DNA from: Clarkia xantiana subsp. parviflora | Taxonomy: Eukaryota; Streptophyta; Magnoliopsida; Myrtales; Onagraceae | DNA: 64,000 nt | Direction: 5' to 3' | Assembly (NCBI GenBank): GCA_036873135.1 | Contig: JAPTYO010000009.1 | Span: forward strand, 38,022,756 to 38,086,755 | In this document: piece by piece, positions 1 to 11,300 of the stretch | How positions within the stretch are numbered: the first letter of the stretch is position 1 | Layout: each line of letters begins with the position of its first letter | Notes under the pieces: generated by a model | What the model was told of the DNA's origin: nothing | Database searches by the model: none | What the model saw: the letters and a program-made list of their open reading frames with translations, nothing else | Position numbers and translations under genes: made by a program

Positions 1-424
1 CCCGATCCTTGGCCTCAGCCTCAGCCATCTTGATGGGGAACTCAGTGATCTCCCGCTCCATCTGTTGGGACCGGTTGGTGAGAAGGACCTTCTCAGCCTC
101 CAGTCCCGCCTTGACGTCCTCAAGGGACTTCTCCTCGAGGACGAGCCTGTCCCGATCCTCCGCGCGCCCCTGTTGCTCTTCCTTGAGCTTTTGTCGCTCC
201 TTCTTCAGCAGCCACTCGAAGTCGTGGACCTGCCTCAGGAGGTCCCGAGTCTTCTGGTTAAGGAGGGCTTGCTCCTTAACCAGCTTACCCCTCGATGATT
301 CGGAGGCATCCAAATCCTCCTCGAGCTTGGCCAAGACCTCAGGGGCCGCCTTGGCTCGCTCCTGCTCCAGGGCCTCCTCTAGGGCCAGGATGTACCCGAA
401 ACAGCGGTGTTGGTCCCCCATTTC
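1..424 (-). pseudogene. Coiled-coil last exon of B's antisense gene, partial
   Basis: On the minus strand a splice acceptor (TTTTTTACAG) precedes 424. The exon opens GAA-ATG-GGG-GAC and reads MGDQHRCFGYILALEEALEQ, then a long Glu/Lys/Arg/Leu-rich stretch with heptad character, open to the window edge. Element E has the matching exon at 39410-40165, starting MADQDRCFGYIPSLREALEQ after an equivalent acceptor. The likely product is a coiled-coil protein of unknown role, coded antisense to the retrotransposon. It is listed as a pseudogene because upstream exons carry a stop codon and are split by element A. The final part lies outside the window. Confidence 0.65.
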
Positions 425-502
425 CTGTAAAAAAGAAAGGAAGAGGTTAGTACATGAGAATATTTTACCTTATATACTAAGTGTAAAAACAAGAAACCTT
501 AC

Positions 503-1536
503 CTCCACACGACGAACGGCCATTTCGCGAATGTCCGTGTGGATGTCCTCCCGAGCCAAGGAGAGAGGAAGCTTCAAAGATAGCGGAACTGAACCTGCCA
601 GCAGGTGCAGACCCAGTTCCGGTGGTGCACCACCCCGACGGAGCGGGACCCCTTGCAGTGACTCGATCGGGGTCCAGGGAGCCGCCGCCTGGTCGGGGGT
701 GTAAAGCTGATAGAAACTCCCGTCTAAGGGGAGAGGGGGAAGGAAGACCTGGACGTCGGAGGTGCGTGCCTCCGAGCCGCCATGAGACCTAGTCGTCCCT
801 TCAGGAGTCATGCTCTAGATCAGTGAATGCTGTTGTGGCGGGGAGGATGGAAGTAGCCCCTCGGGAGTCGGCTCCAACGGGGTCTGCCTAACCCCCCGAC
901 GACGAATCAGGGCTTGACCCTCGCTCGCCTCCTCAGAAGAATGAGAAACGTCCAGGTCAACCACCCGACGGAACTGACCGTCCGTCGGGGCGTCTTCAGT
1001 CCCCGTTCCTCCTGGAGCAGGAAGAGAAAGGAGGGGCTCTCCGACCCGAGCGTCGGAGGGTGGCACCCCCGCTGAAGCTCCAGCTCCCGATTGACCTGCA
1101 GCTGGAGGACGAGAAGCTTCAGAAAGATAATCAGGGAGTTGATCGGGATCCTTACACCAAATGACGCGACGGGAGAGATACTGGTCTTTCCCGTAGTAAT
1201 TGTAATAACCCGCTTTGAGGATGCGGGGAGTTTCTCCTTCCAGGATGCGGTTGATCCCTTCGATTCTGGCTTTCTTATCGGAGGGGATCAAATCCTGGGG
1301 AATACGCTTTCGGTATAATCGGATGGCTAATCGGAGCTGCTTACCTTCTTCGGGAGTCTGGGTGTTGAAGATCCTCTCCATCTTCGCCACCCGGGCCCGC
1401 TTGACCTCCTCCGCAGTTGGAGGTGCCGATGAGGAGACGGCCCTCTTCGAGGACTTCCTCTTCCTTGTGGGGCGTTGGACGGCATCGGTCTCCGCCTGCT
1501 TAAGCATGATATTGGTCAGCAATGATACCTTCTTAG
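503..1536 (-). pseudogene. Middle exon of B's antisense gene, with an in-frame TAG
   Basis: The exon is bounded by an acceptor (TTTGCAG before 1536) and a donor (GAG/GTAAGG at 503). The first part has a basic tract (RPTRKRKSSKR) and a helical block ending KAGYYNYYG; the second is acidic and Pro/Ser-rich; the end reads DIREMAVRRVE just before the donor. Element E shows the same order (AGYYDFFG, then low complexity, then DIRQMAVRRIE). One TAG at 817-815 interrupts an otherwise continuous frame. The basic tract could be a nuclear localisation signal (inference). No enzyme motif is visible and the function is unknown. Confidence 0.6.
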
Positions 1537-1574
1537 CTGCAAAGACGAAAACAAAGGTGCAGTTAGAATATTAC

Positions 1575-1962
1575 CCAAGGAACGACATTAGAGGGGCCGT
1601 CGTAGAGTTGACCCCCGGAGGTAACATCGAGGAGACGGATCCCGGCTAGAACCAGATCCCGCTCCACGATGGAGTTGGCATCGAGGGGAGCGAAGGAATC
1701 CCCCCAGCGATAGAGTTGGATGCAGTGGAGAATCTGAAAATCCTCCTCGGAGTAAGTATGATAAGCGGGAGGAGGGTCTGCTTCAACCTCCCATCGGGGC
1801 CACGGGATGGAGCTGTTCCAGATGAAGAAGTAATTCTTCTTCTAGCCGCTGTTGTCGGGCCCCGAGTCAGTGATGAGCCCCCGACCTTTGGCGACCTTCC
1901 AGGTGTCACCAGTCCAGCTACATCGGGAGAGCTGCGCCTTGCTCCACTTAGGCATCCGCGGG
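1575..1962 (-). pseudogene. 3' half of B's antisense globular exon (PF04195-like), cut by A
   Basis: The minus strand from the A junction leftwards encodes the C-terminal half of the globular region, with a segment containing NYFFIWNSSIPWPRWEVEAD that aligns with QYFFIKPGPIEWPKTVVEAD in element E. A TAG codon lies just before this segment, so the gene is dead even if A is removed. The other half is at 12477-12897. The reading frame ends in WVIF-stop close to a GTAATA donor-like site, as in E (WVIS-stop). Family assignment (putative gypsy-type transposon domain) is by pattern recognition. Confidence 0.6.
1958..1962. repeat. Target-site duplication of element A, left copy (gcggg)
   Basis: gcggg directly precedes the first LTR base of A and is repeated directly after its last base (12472-12476). 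A 5-bp duplication is the norm for Ty3/gypsy integrase, so A is a complete insertion. Confidence 0.9.
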
Positions 1963-2265
1963 TGTTAGGTTCCGGGATTTGGGTCAACGGGTGGTCGGCT
2001 CAAATCTCGTTCCTTACTGGAGGGGTGGATGATCCGGTACTCTCGGGTTGTACTGTCTTAGCTTACGTCCTTCCTTCCGTAGCTTCTCTTCTCCTTGCGC
2101 CCTGCAGAAGGGGCAGTACCAGACACAGAGAGGGGGGGGGGTGGTGCCTGGTGAACCCTCTCTGATGCCTAAGTCAGTATCGTTTTTAGAGAGATAAAGC
2201 TAGAGAGATGTCAGAGCAAAATAACCCAAATTGCCAAGATGTCCAAATGAATTGTGAAGGTGGGG

Positions 2266-2273
2266 TATTTATA
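2266..2273 (-). promoter_or_regulatory. TATA box in A's 3' LTR
   Basis: TATAAATA reading leftwards. The same box occurs in the other A LTR (11997-11990) and in C's LTRs (16641, 26394). It sits downstream of the palindromic ladder and upstream of a short leader, as expected for the LTR promoter. Confidence 0.65.
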
Positions 2274-2454
2274 GGCAACGGTGTCATTAAGGTGGCTTAA
2301 TGACATCGTTAACCCTGAAACACAGTTAATTAACCTTTAAACGCATAATTAAGACTTTAGGATACGGAGAGGGTAGGCGGAGTAAACCGAGTATGGGAGT
2401 CCACAAGTGGTGTCGGGGCCCTTGGGGGGAAGGGAAATCCGACCCCCAAGGGTA

Positions 2455-2640
2455 GGGGTTGGGTGAGGGCACCCAACCCCTCCTAGGGAGGATGGGGTTG
2501 GCCAACCCCATCCCTCCTAGGAGAGATCGGGTTGGCCGACCCGATCTCTCCTAGGGGAGATCGGGTTGGTCCACCCGATCTCCCCTAGCGGAGGTCGGGT
2601 GTGGCCACCCAACCTCACCTAGGTGAGTTTGCCTCGGCCG
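2455..2640. repeat. Palindromic hairpin ladder in A's 3' LTR
   Basis: A run of adjacent inverted repeats of about 34-36 bp, each with arms like GAGATCGGGTTGG / CCNACCCGATCTC and CCTAGG between neighbours. The 5' LTR of the same element has one unit fewer. In element orientation the ladder lies upstream of the TATA box. Confidence 0.8.
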
Positions 2641-2781
2641 GACGGGCGCTTCGGCCTCGTCCGAGCCGTTGATGTTCTCGCGAAGTGTTCGGGTTGAAGT
2701 TTCGATTTGCAATCAATAATGGGATGATAAAAATACAACGGTTCGGAAGTCAACGGGTTCAAATTGGGCGTATATCCATCA

Positions 2782-2794
2782 CATGCCCCCGAGT
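2782..2794 (-). other. Polypurine tract of element A
   Basis: On the minus strand GACTCGGGGGCATG directly precedes the first base of the 3' LTR. C has the same tract at 25840-25852 and G a near-identical one at 54474. It is the expected plus-strand primer site. Confidence 0.75.
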
Positions 2795-4464
2795 CAACCA
2801 ATGGCCTAACCCTTGATTGACTCTATTTCAGGATGGTATGATACGCGCAATTTGAAACCGGGGTTTTACCTTTCGTCTGAATGTTTGCTTACCCATGGAT
2901 GCGTGTCTCCGACCCTGCCCCCTGCCTTATGAGATAGAGGAGTTGTAAACGTTAGAGTAGCGCGGACGTGTGCCTAAGCACGCGTCCGTCTGAGGTGGGA
3001 GTAATAAATCTATCTTTGCCACCGGCGTATACTTAAAAAATTCACACTCGCATAGGGGTGCAATGCAAATGCAACTAAGTAACTTACGCTTCAAATTCGT
3101 GCCGGGATTCTATCTAAGTGAGGAAAAATTTAATTTTGGCCAAAATATTTTCCTAAGTATGGAATGCTCAAGAATAAACCTAACTTGATAGTTTTTCTAA
3201 GTATGGAGATATACTTAGCCATAGTTGAAAGGGATAAAAATGATGGTTTTTCCTTGGCCCTTAGATCTCATTTAAAGATAGATGGAGGGTGGTGATTAAA
3301 ACTCTTTAAAAAACCCTATCATCTTTTCAATATAGAGGAGAGTTAGAAAAATACCTTAGGGAGTCACTATAGCCACCATCTTCCCTCTTTACTCACCCTT
3401 GGAGAACAAGAAAAAATTGAGAGCACCCCCAAGGTAAGGGCCGGCCAAAATTCCGGCGAGAGACCCGAAATTCCGGCCAGCAGCTCCGGCGGGAGGTGAC
3501 CACCAGCACGGGACGGAGACGGCTAGTGAATTGGCAGCTCGAGACGGCGGCGCGACCTCCAGCGGCTGACGGACGAGGACGACGCGGCACGAGCTTGGCC
3601 GGTGGAGGGCGGTGGCGAGTTCGTCTCCGACGACGACAGCGCCAAGTCCGGCCAGGACTATCGACAGCGGGACCAGGCAGCTCCGGCGTGGTCTGGGGCG
3701 ACCTCCGGCGACGAAGGGACGGCTGAGAGCGACTCCGGCGACGACGGAATTGGAGCTCCGGCGAGGGACTGATTCCGACCGACTTCGAAATTCGAATTCC
3801 GGACCCGTTTATCACATCGGGTCGGGTTTTCCGAAGGTCCACTCTTTTCCTTTCCGTTACCGTGTAAAATGTTGATTTTTGAATCGTTGATATTTGATTG
3901 CCGATGCTTGATTGCCGATGCTTGATTGCCGATGTTTGATTGAATGTGGGATTGCCGTGGATAACCGTTGATAGTTGTGGATTTGGGAAAAAAAATTTGC
4001 CAGTCGTCCGGATATAGTTTCTTGTCCGATTAAACTATTCCGGTTTTGAATTTGATGTCGTACCGCCGTTGGTGTGTTAATCTTTGTTGGAGGGCGTCAC
4101 GGTAATTTTGCCCAAAACCCGACTTTAGGCTCGGATAAAATTATTCAATTTGGTTGTCGTGGTGTCCTTGGCTTATGTTGGCTATCTTTGCTGGGTGTCT
4201 TCGGATCTTTGGTTGTTGTCGTTGGTCGAGTGTCGGAGTATTTCCGGTTCTTCGGAAATTTTCCTTGTCTTGATATTTTTCGTGTCGTGGCAGGTACTGT
4301 ATTCCTGGTGGTGTCCGCGCATACAGATTCTACAGAGGCCTTACATCCTCCGAAGGATGAGTGAGTTCCTTTTCTCTTCCTTTTTGGTCGCATTACTTCC
4401 TTTCCTATCGCTAGCTTAGTGTCGCGATCTATACTGAGGTGTTAGTCGAAACTTAATTCGAACT
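2795..4464. other. A: non-coding 3' region upstream of the antisense gene
   Basis: No convincing ORF. It has an AT-rich stretch (about 3000-3390), a GC-rich block with many CCGGCG motifs (about 3410-3790) and a short tandem repeat of GATTGCCGATGCTT (about 3893-3945). Element C carries the inverted equivalent at 24183-25839. Given the downstream plus-strand gene, this may hold its promoter and leader, but I cannot point to a TATA box with confidence. Confidence 0.5.
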
Positions 4465-6752
4465 TTGGGATTTCCTGCTACCTTTGCCTTAGGTCTCGCC
4501 GCCCTGTCGGAGAACCACCTTACTAGGTCCGATTACAATGAGCACGTTACCTTAGGAGATATCTTTCCCCTAGATGAGCCTCTGTATCCTTTTCTCCCCT
4601 CCTTGAGGAATACTCGCGAGACGGTGACAGAGCCTCCTAGAGGGAAGGTCGCCGTGTACCCCTCCCAGATTCGATTTTGGTTGAGGTTGCCTTACTGTGA
4701 TGACCTCATAGAGTTGAGCAGGTTCTTCAGGATTTCTCCTGTGAACCTTGCCCCCAGTGCCCTCCGTGTCTGGGTGGGCTTCCGGGTGTTGTGCCATTGG
4801 TACTCCTGGAAGTACTCCCTCGTTCTGTTCCGATGTTTCTACCGGTTCCAATACCAGAAGAAGGTGGGGTTTGCGAGTTTCGTAACTCGCCATCCAACCT
4901 TCAAGGATCCCCGATTTGCTGATTTCGGGTTGAGTGGGGTCGAGTGGGATACCTCTCTCCGCTTCGTGGCCCGGAGTGACAACTCGGCCAGTCACTGGGC
5001 TAAGCATTACTTCTTCATTACGGATCGATACGTCACTTGGTCGGTCTTGAATGAGGATCGGTCCGATGGTTGGCCTGCTTTCGGGGAGTTCTCTTCAGTT
5101 GATTTAGAGACTATGAAGATCATTCATGAGAGCAACAGGACTCGGTCATACTGCCCCGTGTCCTTAGTGACTGAGACGGATCTTTACGAGGCCGGGATCA
5201 GTTTGACTCCTGACTCCGGGGGTTCGGTATGTCACTTGGTCTTCCCATCTTTATTTACCTTCTACTCTTCCTTTGTAGGTTGGTTTCATGGAAAAACCTA
5301 TAACGTGCAGGGAGCCCCTGTTGACCTGAGCAAAAGGAAGGCTCCTTCTAGTTCCACTCTGAAGAAATCCCCCATGCCTGGGAAGAAGGCTGGGGCCTCT
5401 GATATGCTTCCTCCTATTTGCTTCTTTATGGTATAGCTTGTGTTTTCCTTATCTTGTTTTTCTTACATTGCTAGGGCGCTCCCCCTTGGTGACCGAGAGG
5501 GTCGTCTCCGTAGGCAGAGATTCTGGACCTTCCAAGTCCAAGCCGCGGAGATCTGATTCTGAGGCCGGGGCCTCGGCTGCTAAGAGGAAGAAAGCTGCGG
5601 ATCCTGCTTCGCCTATTGCTCGTCCTCCGACCCTATCTCGTGATAAGGAGATGGTGGTCGAAGAGGTGCCTTCCCTGGCTGACAAAGGGAAGCGACCTGT
5701 TGGTGGTGGTTCCCCTGCCCCCCAGCCGAGGGCACGGTCCTCAGGTATGATCTCTACCTTGTTACTGATTCTTCTATGTTTATATTTTCCTTTGACTTGC
5801 TTCGCTTGTGTAGGTGTGCCTCCGACTTTAAGTCGGAAGGATTTCGCACGTCTTACTGATGAAGATCTTATTGGGTCTGAGTGGACTCCTTTCGCTGGTT
5901 TGAAGGAGTTCCACCTCGATAGCACCTCCTCTTTGCGGACTCCTGAGGTTGGCATCCGCGTACTTCGTGGTGCCATCCCCCCTGGCGATCGTGTTGCCCA
6001 GCCCAAGTCTCCTGGGGAGACTCGGCGCTTTGTTCAGGGTGTACTTTCTCGTTATGCACCTGTGAGTTGTTCCTTGCTTTCTTCTTTATACTTTCATATT
6101 TGTTGTCTTTCAGTTACTTATCCCTTGCTTGAATTGTTAGGGTATGTCTGACATGGTGAACATGTCATCACTCGTGCTCGAGTTATCTGACGAGAAGAAG
6201 ACCCTTGAGGACAGCCAGGTCTCTCTGAAGGCGGAGCTCGCCACTGCTGCTGAGAAGGCGTGCTTATCTGATTTAAAGATGCAGGAGCTCCGGGACCAAG
6301 TGTCCTTGCTTGAGACTACCGTAGGTAGTTTACGCCGGGAGGCTGAGGTTGCATCTTCACTCCACTCTGAGGAGTTGCGGAAGTTGGAGGCTAGGTGCCG
6401 GGCGGAGGAGAGGACTGTCGCAGTGTCTGAGTACAAGGTTTCCTCTGCCTTCACTGCTGATTATAGCGCGCGTCTCACTCAAGAGATGAACCAGTTTGGT
6501 GAGTATCTGGTTGATCACATTTTCCGCATTGATCCTCAGTTTCCAGTTGGTGACCTTGGTGACTTCGAGCCATACGCCACTGGCTATATGGCTGTTCTGA
6601 GGGGTCAGGCTGCTGTTGCAGACGAGCCTGCCCCTACACAGGTGGATGCTACACCTGTGGAGATCGGTACTTCAGGCTCCTCCTCTTCATCCATCTCTGC
6701 CGGTGGTTCAGCTTCAGGGGGTGAGGGTGACTCTCCCGAAGGTTCTGATTGA
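4465..6752 (+). CDS. Antisense gene of element A: PF04195-like globular region plus coiled coil, about five exons
   Basis: Coded on the strand opposite to A's gag. Inferred exons: 4465-5221, 5279-about 5401, 5475-5744, 5814-6061 and 6141-6752 (TGA stop). The first exon encodes a globular region (KVAVYPSQIRFWLRLPYCDD, later HYFFITDRYVTWSVL), recognised as the putative gypsy-type transposon family. The middle is basic and low in complexity (KSKPRRSDSEAG), the last exon is a coiled coil (ELSDEKKTLEDSQ) with a Ser/Gly-rich tail. Start: C has ATGATTCGGACTTTGG where A has lost that ATG, so 4465 (TTG) only marks where the frame is safe. The second donor reads GATATG here but GGTATAC in C, a likely splice mutation. 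Function unknown. Confidence 0.6.
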
Positions 6753-7137
6753 TGTGTTTACATCATGCTATCTTTGTATATATAACTATACTCCTTCTCC
6801 CCTTTAATGGGTTGAGTGTCTTTTGAGATTGTGGTCGTGTTTGTTGTTACTTTCCTTTGTCGTATTGTGTTGTTGACTACGTGGTTCGCTTGCCTTTACA
6901 TTGGTGCTTCTCATGCTTTTGTATATATCCCTTTGATTATGGACTCTTCTCTTGGTGTGTTTCCTTTACTTATTCTTCTTTCGTGTTTTCCTTCATGCCA
7001 TACCTGCTATTTCATCAAGAAAAAAAACATTATGTGTTCTTCATATCACTTTACTTTGAGATTACTTTCTCATTGGATCCTTCTGAGCATGGTGCGATGA
7101 ACTCTTCTGATACCCTTTAAATGGTATACATGGTACT
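6753..7137. other. Spacer between A's antisense gene and its tandem arrays
   Basis: T-rich sequence on the plus strand with short chance ORFs only. The same stretch is found inverted in C at about 21500-21884. It probably forms the 3' untranslated region of the antisense gene; no poly(A) signal was singled out. Confidence 0.4.
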
Positions 7138-7590
7138 GTTAGACCAAAGATACGCTCTTGGTGGGCGTCGAATCTGATCACGAGACAGGCTCTCGGAGGG
7201 CACTTATCGTTTCACAGGATAGGCTCCTGGAGGGCGCAGGTTAAACCAAAGACACGCTCCTGGTTGGCGTCGAAAACTGTTCACGACACAGGCTCTCGGA
7301 GGGCGCTTAACGTTTCACAGGATAGGCTCCTGGAGGGCACAGGTTAGACCAAAGATACGCTCCTGGTTGGCGTCGAAAACTGTTCACGAGACAGGCTCTC
7401 GGAGGGCGCTTAACGTTTCACAGGATTGGCTCCTGGAGGGCATAGGTTAGACCAAAGATACGCTCCTGGTTGGCGTCGAAAACTGTTCACGAGACAGGCT
7501 CTCGGAGGGCGCTTAACGTTTCACAGGATAGGCTCCCGGAGGGCTCAGGTTAGACCAAAGATACGCTCCTGGTGGGCGTCGAAGCTGGTA
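7138..7590. repeat. Tandem array 1 of element A (about 102-bp units)
   Basis: Units start near 7140, 7245, 7346, 7448 and 7552. Each has GACCAAAGATACGCTCCTGG, then GGCGTCGAAAACTG, a GAGACAGGCTCTCGGAGGGC segment and AACGTTTCACAGGATAGGC. C carries the inverted array at 21070-21505. Tandem arrays in this 3' position are a known feature of Tat-lineage elements. Confidence 0.85.
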
Positions 7591-8125
7591 GTTTGAAATC
7601 TACCTCAAGATACGCTCTTGGGGGCGTCGAATCTGGTAGTGTTTTTTCTACCTCAAGATGCGCTCTTGGTGGCGTCGAATCTGGTAGGTTGCAAATCTAC
7701 CTCAAGATACGCTCCTGGGGGCGTCGAAATTCGTAGTTTTTGGAAACCACTCTCAAGATACGCTCTTGGTGCGTCGAAGGTCGTAGTGTAATAACTACTC
7801 TCAAGATACGCTCTTGGGGGCGTCGAAGTTCGTAGTATGAACACTACTCTCAAGATACGCTCTTGGGGGCATCGAAGTTCGTAGTTTTTGGAAACCACTC
7901 TCAAGATACGCTCTTGGGGCGTTGAGGGTCGTAGTATGAATACTACTCTCAAGATACGCTCTTGTGGGCGTCGAAGGTCGTAATATGGATACTACTCTCA
8001 AGATACGCTCTTGGGGGCGTCGAAGGTCGTAGTATGAATACTACTCGCAAGATACGCTCTTGGGGGCGTCGAAGGTCGTAGTATGAATACTACTCTCAAG
8101 ATACGCTCTTGGGGGCGTCGAGACT
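7591..8125. repeat. Tandem array 2 of element A (about 49-bp units)
   Basis: About eleven units with the core CTCAAGATACGCTCTTGG and GGCGTCGAAGGTCGTAG. The core AAGATACGCTC(C/T)TGG...GGCGTCGAA is shared with array 1, so one array probably arose from the other. C has the inverted version at 20515-21070. Confidence 0.85.
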
Positions 8126-8389
8126 GTTGTTGGCTTGAAGTCATATCTGTGTAAGGATAACATCATGATTATATCACCACATTCATTGGAAAGTGCCTTT
8201 GAAGGAAAACTTACTCTCTTAAGAGTGTTCATGTTTTCTGTACATGTAGGGTGCCTTGGGGGGTCCAGACACCCTTTGGAGGAAATTAAAGATAGTTGTA
8301 GAGTTGGAGGAACTTCGTGAGTTCTCCTTCTCAAAAGTTATTTTTGAAAAACTTGGAAAGCTTGAACATATAAAGTGCTAGATATGAAA

Positions 8390-11300
8390 CTAAGGATATG
8401 GGGTGGTTACTTTGTCTGTTGCCACATACTCCTTCAGACCTCCATTGTGAATCATTTCCTCCACTTCTATCTTCAGCACCATGCAGTTGTTGGTTTGATG
8501 CCCCCAGGTCCCATGGTACTCACACCATCCTTGTGCATCCCTTCCTAGGAAGGCCTTGCCCTCCTCCCTGCATGTTGGTAGCTCCTGCTTGAGGTGCTTG
8601 TGGAAAATTTCTTCTATGCTCACTGTAAGGGGTGTGAATGTGAAGTTTACACCTCCTCCCAGTGTGTCAGTCTTTCTTCCTTTCTCCAGAACTTCATCCA
8701 GCTGCTCCATTTCCTTTGCAAACGCTTTGTCTAGCTTTTCCTTGAGCTCCCTCATCGTGCTCGTCATGACCATCTCATAGAGCCCTCCATAGGCCTCGAA
8801 TGAGTTTGGATGCATGTTTCTAATAAATGCTCTGACGGTTTCTCCTCTTGTGATGTCCATGTTGGCACCATAACTGGAGAATCTCTGGAAATAGCTTGAT
8901 ATTGACTCCCGCGGCATTTGCTTGATATCATCGATGTGACGGAAGCCTCTTAAGATGGAGTTCCTTGTTCTTTTCCCCTCTTTGGTGTCTGGCTGCCAAG
9001 GTATGGCTGTCACCTTCACAGCCTTGCTCCTGTATCTCCTCTTAGGCACTGTTTGAAAAAATTGCCTGCTCAAGCGGAGTACCACTCCATTCTTCATCTT
9101 TCCATGCCCTTGTCTTCTTCTCCTCTTCTTTCTATCTTGGTCAGCTCCTACCATGACCACTGCCACTGTATCTGTCCCGTGTGATCCACGTCTCATGGAG
9201 TTGACGTAGCACTGCCTTGCAGTGCGTTGATCACCCAGGACTTCTCCGACTCCATTCTCAGTGATATACTTCAGCTTCTGGTGTACAGTGGATGGCACGA
9301 TTTCATATGGGTTTATGGTTGTCCTTCCTAGGATCCCATTGTAGGCTCCCAGGCTTTCAACCACCAGGAAATTAACATTCACCTTCAGCTGTGTCCATCC
9401 TTGGCCCATGGTCACCGGCAGGGTTATCATTCCCAGGGGGTAGCTTGTTGCCCCTGAGAAGCCAACTAGAGGGAAGTTGACTGGTTTGATGTCTGCCTTG
9501 GTTTTCCCTATTTCTTCTAGGACTCTCAAGCTTAGGAGGTCAGCAGAGCTGCCCCCATCCACCAAAATTCTCTTTACATCAAAATTATCAATGTCTATTG
9601 TGATAACTAGAGCATCGTAATGTGGGAAGACGATGTGGCTCTTGTCCTTCTCTGAGAATTCGATCTTCATTTCTTCTCCTTCTCTTGGCCTTTTCCTCCA
9701 CCTCGGCACTGAACCCAGTTTTGATGCGTAAACCTCCCTTGCATTAGCAGTTGGGCCACCTGACGCTACTCCCCCGTGTATCATGTTTATGGTCCCTCTC
9801 TTATTGGGTGGAGGATTGTAGTCTGCCTTGCCTTTGCCCTTGTCTCTGTGTGATGGCCCTAGCTGCAAGCTGTTGCCCCCATGATCCACGAACTGCTTTA
9901 GGTCTCCCCTTTGGATGGCATTGTTGATGCTTAGCTTTAGACTGAAGCATTCGTTCGTGTCGTGCCCGTAAGCTTCATGGTTGTCGCACCATCTATCCTT
10001 GTGATTCCCCACCATTGGGGCTCTCCACCTTGCAGGGGGTGACCAAAGCTTCTGGTTACGCATCTCTTTGAGGACAGTAGCTGGAGTGGCGTTCAATGGG
10101 ACGAACTTGATGACATTTATTTCTCTGGGCTTTAGTGGTTCGCCCATTTGGCTTCTTTGCTGGGGCGGACGCCATTCCTGCTGCCTTGTGTGCTGAGGTG
10201 CCTGGGGTGGTTTGCCTTTGTTCGACTTTGCATTGTCTTCCTTGGCTGCTTGAATCTTGGCTTTCTTACTTGCCCTGTGCCTCTCCAGGTCTATATGAGT
10301 TTTGACTCTTCCTGCAAGCTCCTCTAAGGTGCTTGCTAGCTTCTTGGCCATCTTTTCTGCCTGTGTGGACCCGAAGCGGCCTAGGTTTCTGATAAAGGCT
10401 CGTATTATCTCACCCTCAGTGATGTCGCCCTGGATGTCTGCGATATTTTGATTGAACCTAGTGTAGTAACTGGCTAGAGATTCATCATATTCTTGTTTCA
10501 CATCATCGATGGAGCCTGTGCCTTTGAGGAGTATCCTCTCCCCTAGATATCTCTGCAGGAACTTCACCTTTAGTTGCTCCCATGAGTGGATGCTTTCAGA
10601 GGGTAGACTGAAGAACCAGTGTGAGGCCACCCCTGATAGGGTGTTTGGGAACAGGAGTGCCTTGTATCTTTCATCAGTGGTCCTCCCAAATAGGGAGGCC
10701 TCATGCTGTTGGATATGCTCTAGGGGGTCTCCCTTCCCATTGTACTTTGCAATTTGCACTGTGTGCAGGGAGTCTGGCACCCTGTTCATCTCCAGTTCCC
10801 TTGTGAAAGGGTGGTTCGTTTTGTCACTTAGACAATGCAAGCTGGTTTTCTTTGACTCATTCATCTTCCGGGTTATCATTGCCTCTATTTCTTCCGGAGT
10901 GATCAATATCGGTGTTGGAGTGTAATTCCTCTGATAGCCTCCGTAGTTGTAGATAGGGCTTGCAGGGATCCCTTGTCCGTATTGATACGGATTGTAGGTG
11001 TATCCTTGGTGTCCCTGCTGGGGTGCTTCATAAAATTCTTGCCTCCTCGGCGGTCTTGCTTGTCTGTCCTCCCCCATTGGGGTGTAAGCCCTTGCGTTCT
11101 GCTGTTGCCTAGGAGGCACGAATTGTTGCCTTCCCTCTTGGGGTGGCTCCTGGTAATATCTTCTTTGCTCCTCTCGCTGCCCTGCTCGAGGGTGCGAGTG
11201 GTGCCCTTCTGTTGGGATCTGTTCCTCTTCATGAGCTTCAGTGTGTGTCCCCTGGGTGTATGCCGGCCTTGCATATGTTGTGTGGGCGCGGTTGCCATCC

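Larger units (their letters stand above)
1963..2781 (-). repeat. 3' LTR of element A (819 bp)
   Basis: Nearly identical to 11687-12471 but 34 bp longer. The extra length is one more unit of the palindromic ladder at about 2455-2640 (hairpin arms such as GAGATCGGGTTGG separated by CCTAGG). A TATA box (TATAAATA) lies on the minus strand at 2273-2266. The ends are TG...CA in the element's orientation. Confidence 0.92.

Noticed and set aside
1..2165. Plus-strand ORFs at 9-704, 1215-1649 and 1716-2165
   Set aside because: Shadows of the minus-strand antisense gene of B; the minus strand shows splice sites and similarity to E.
3393..3842. Arg/Pro-rich ORFs on both strands
   Set aside because: Product of a CCGG-rich non-coding block; three overlapping frames are open and no similar protein is conserved in C.
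7591..8125. CRISPR-like array of about 49-bp repeats
   Set aside because: Repeats are directly tandem with no unique spacers, occur twice inside a plant LTR element, and have no cas genes.
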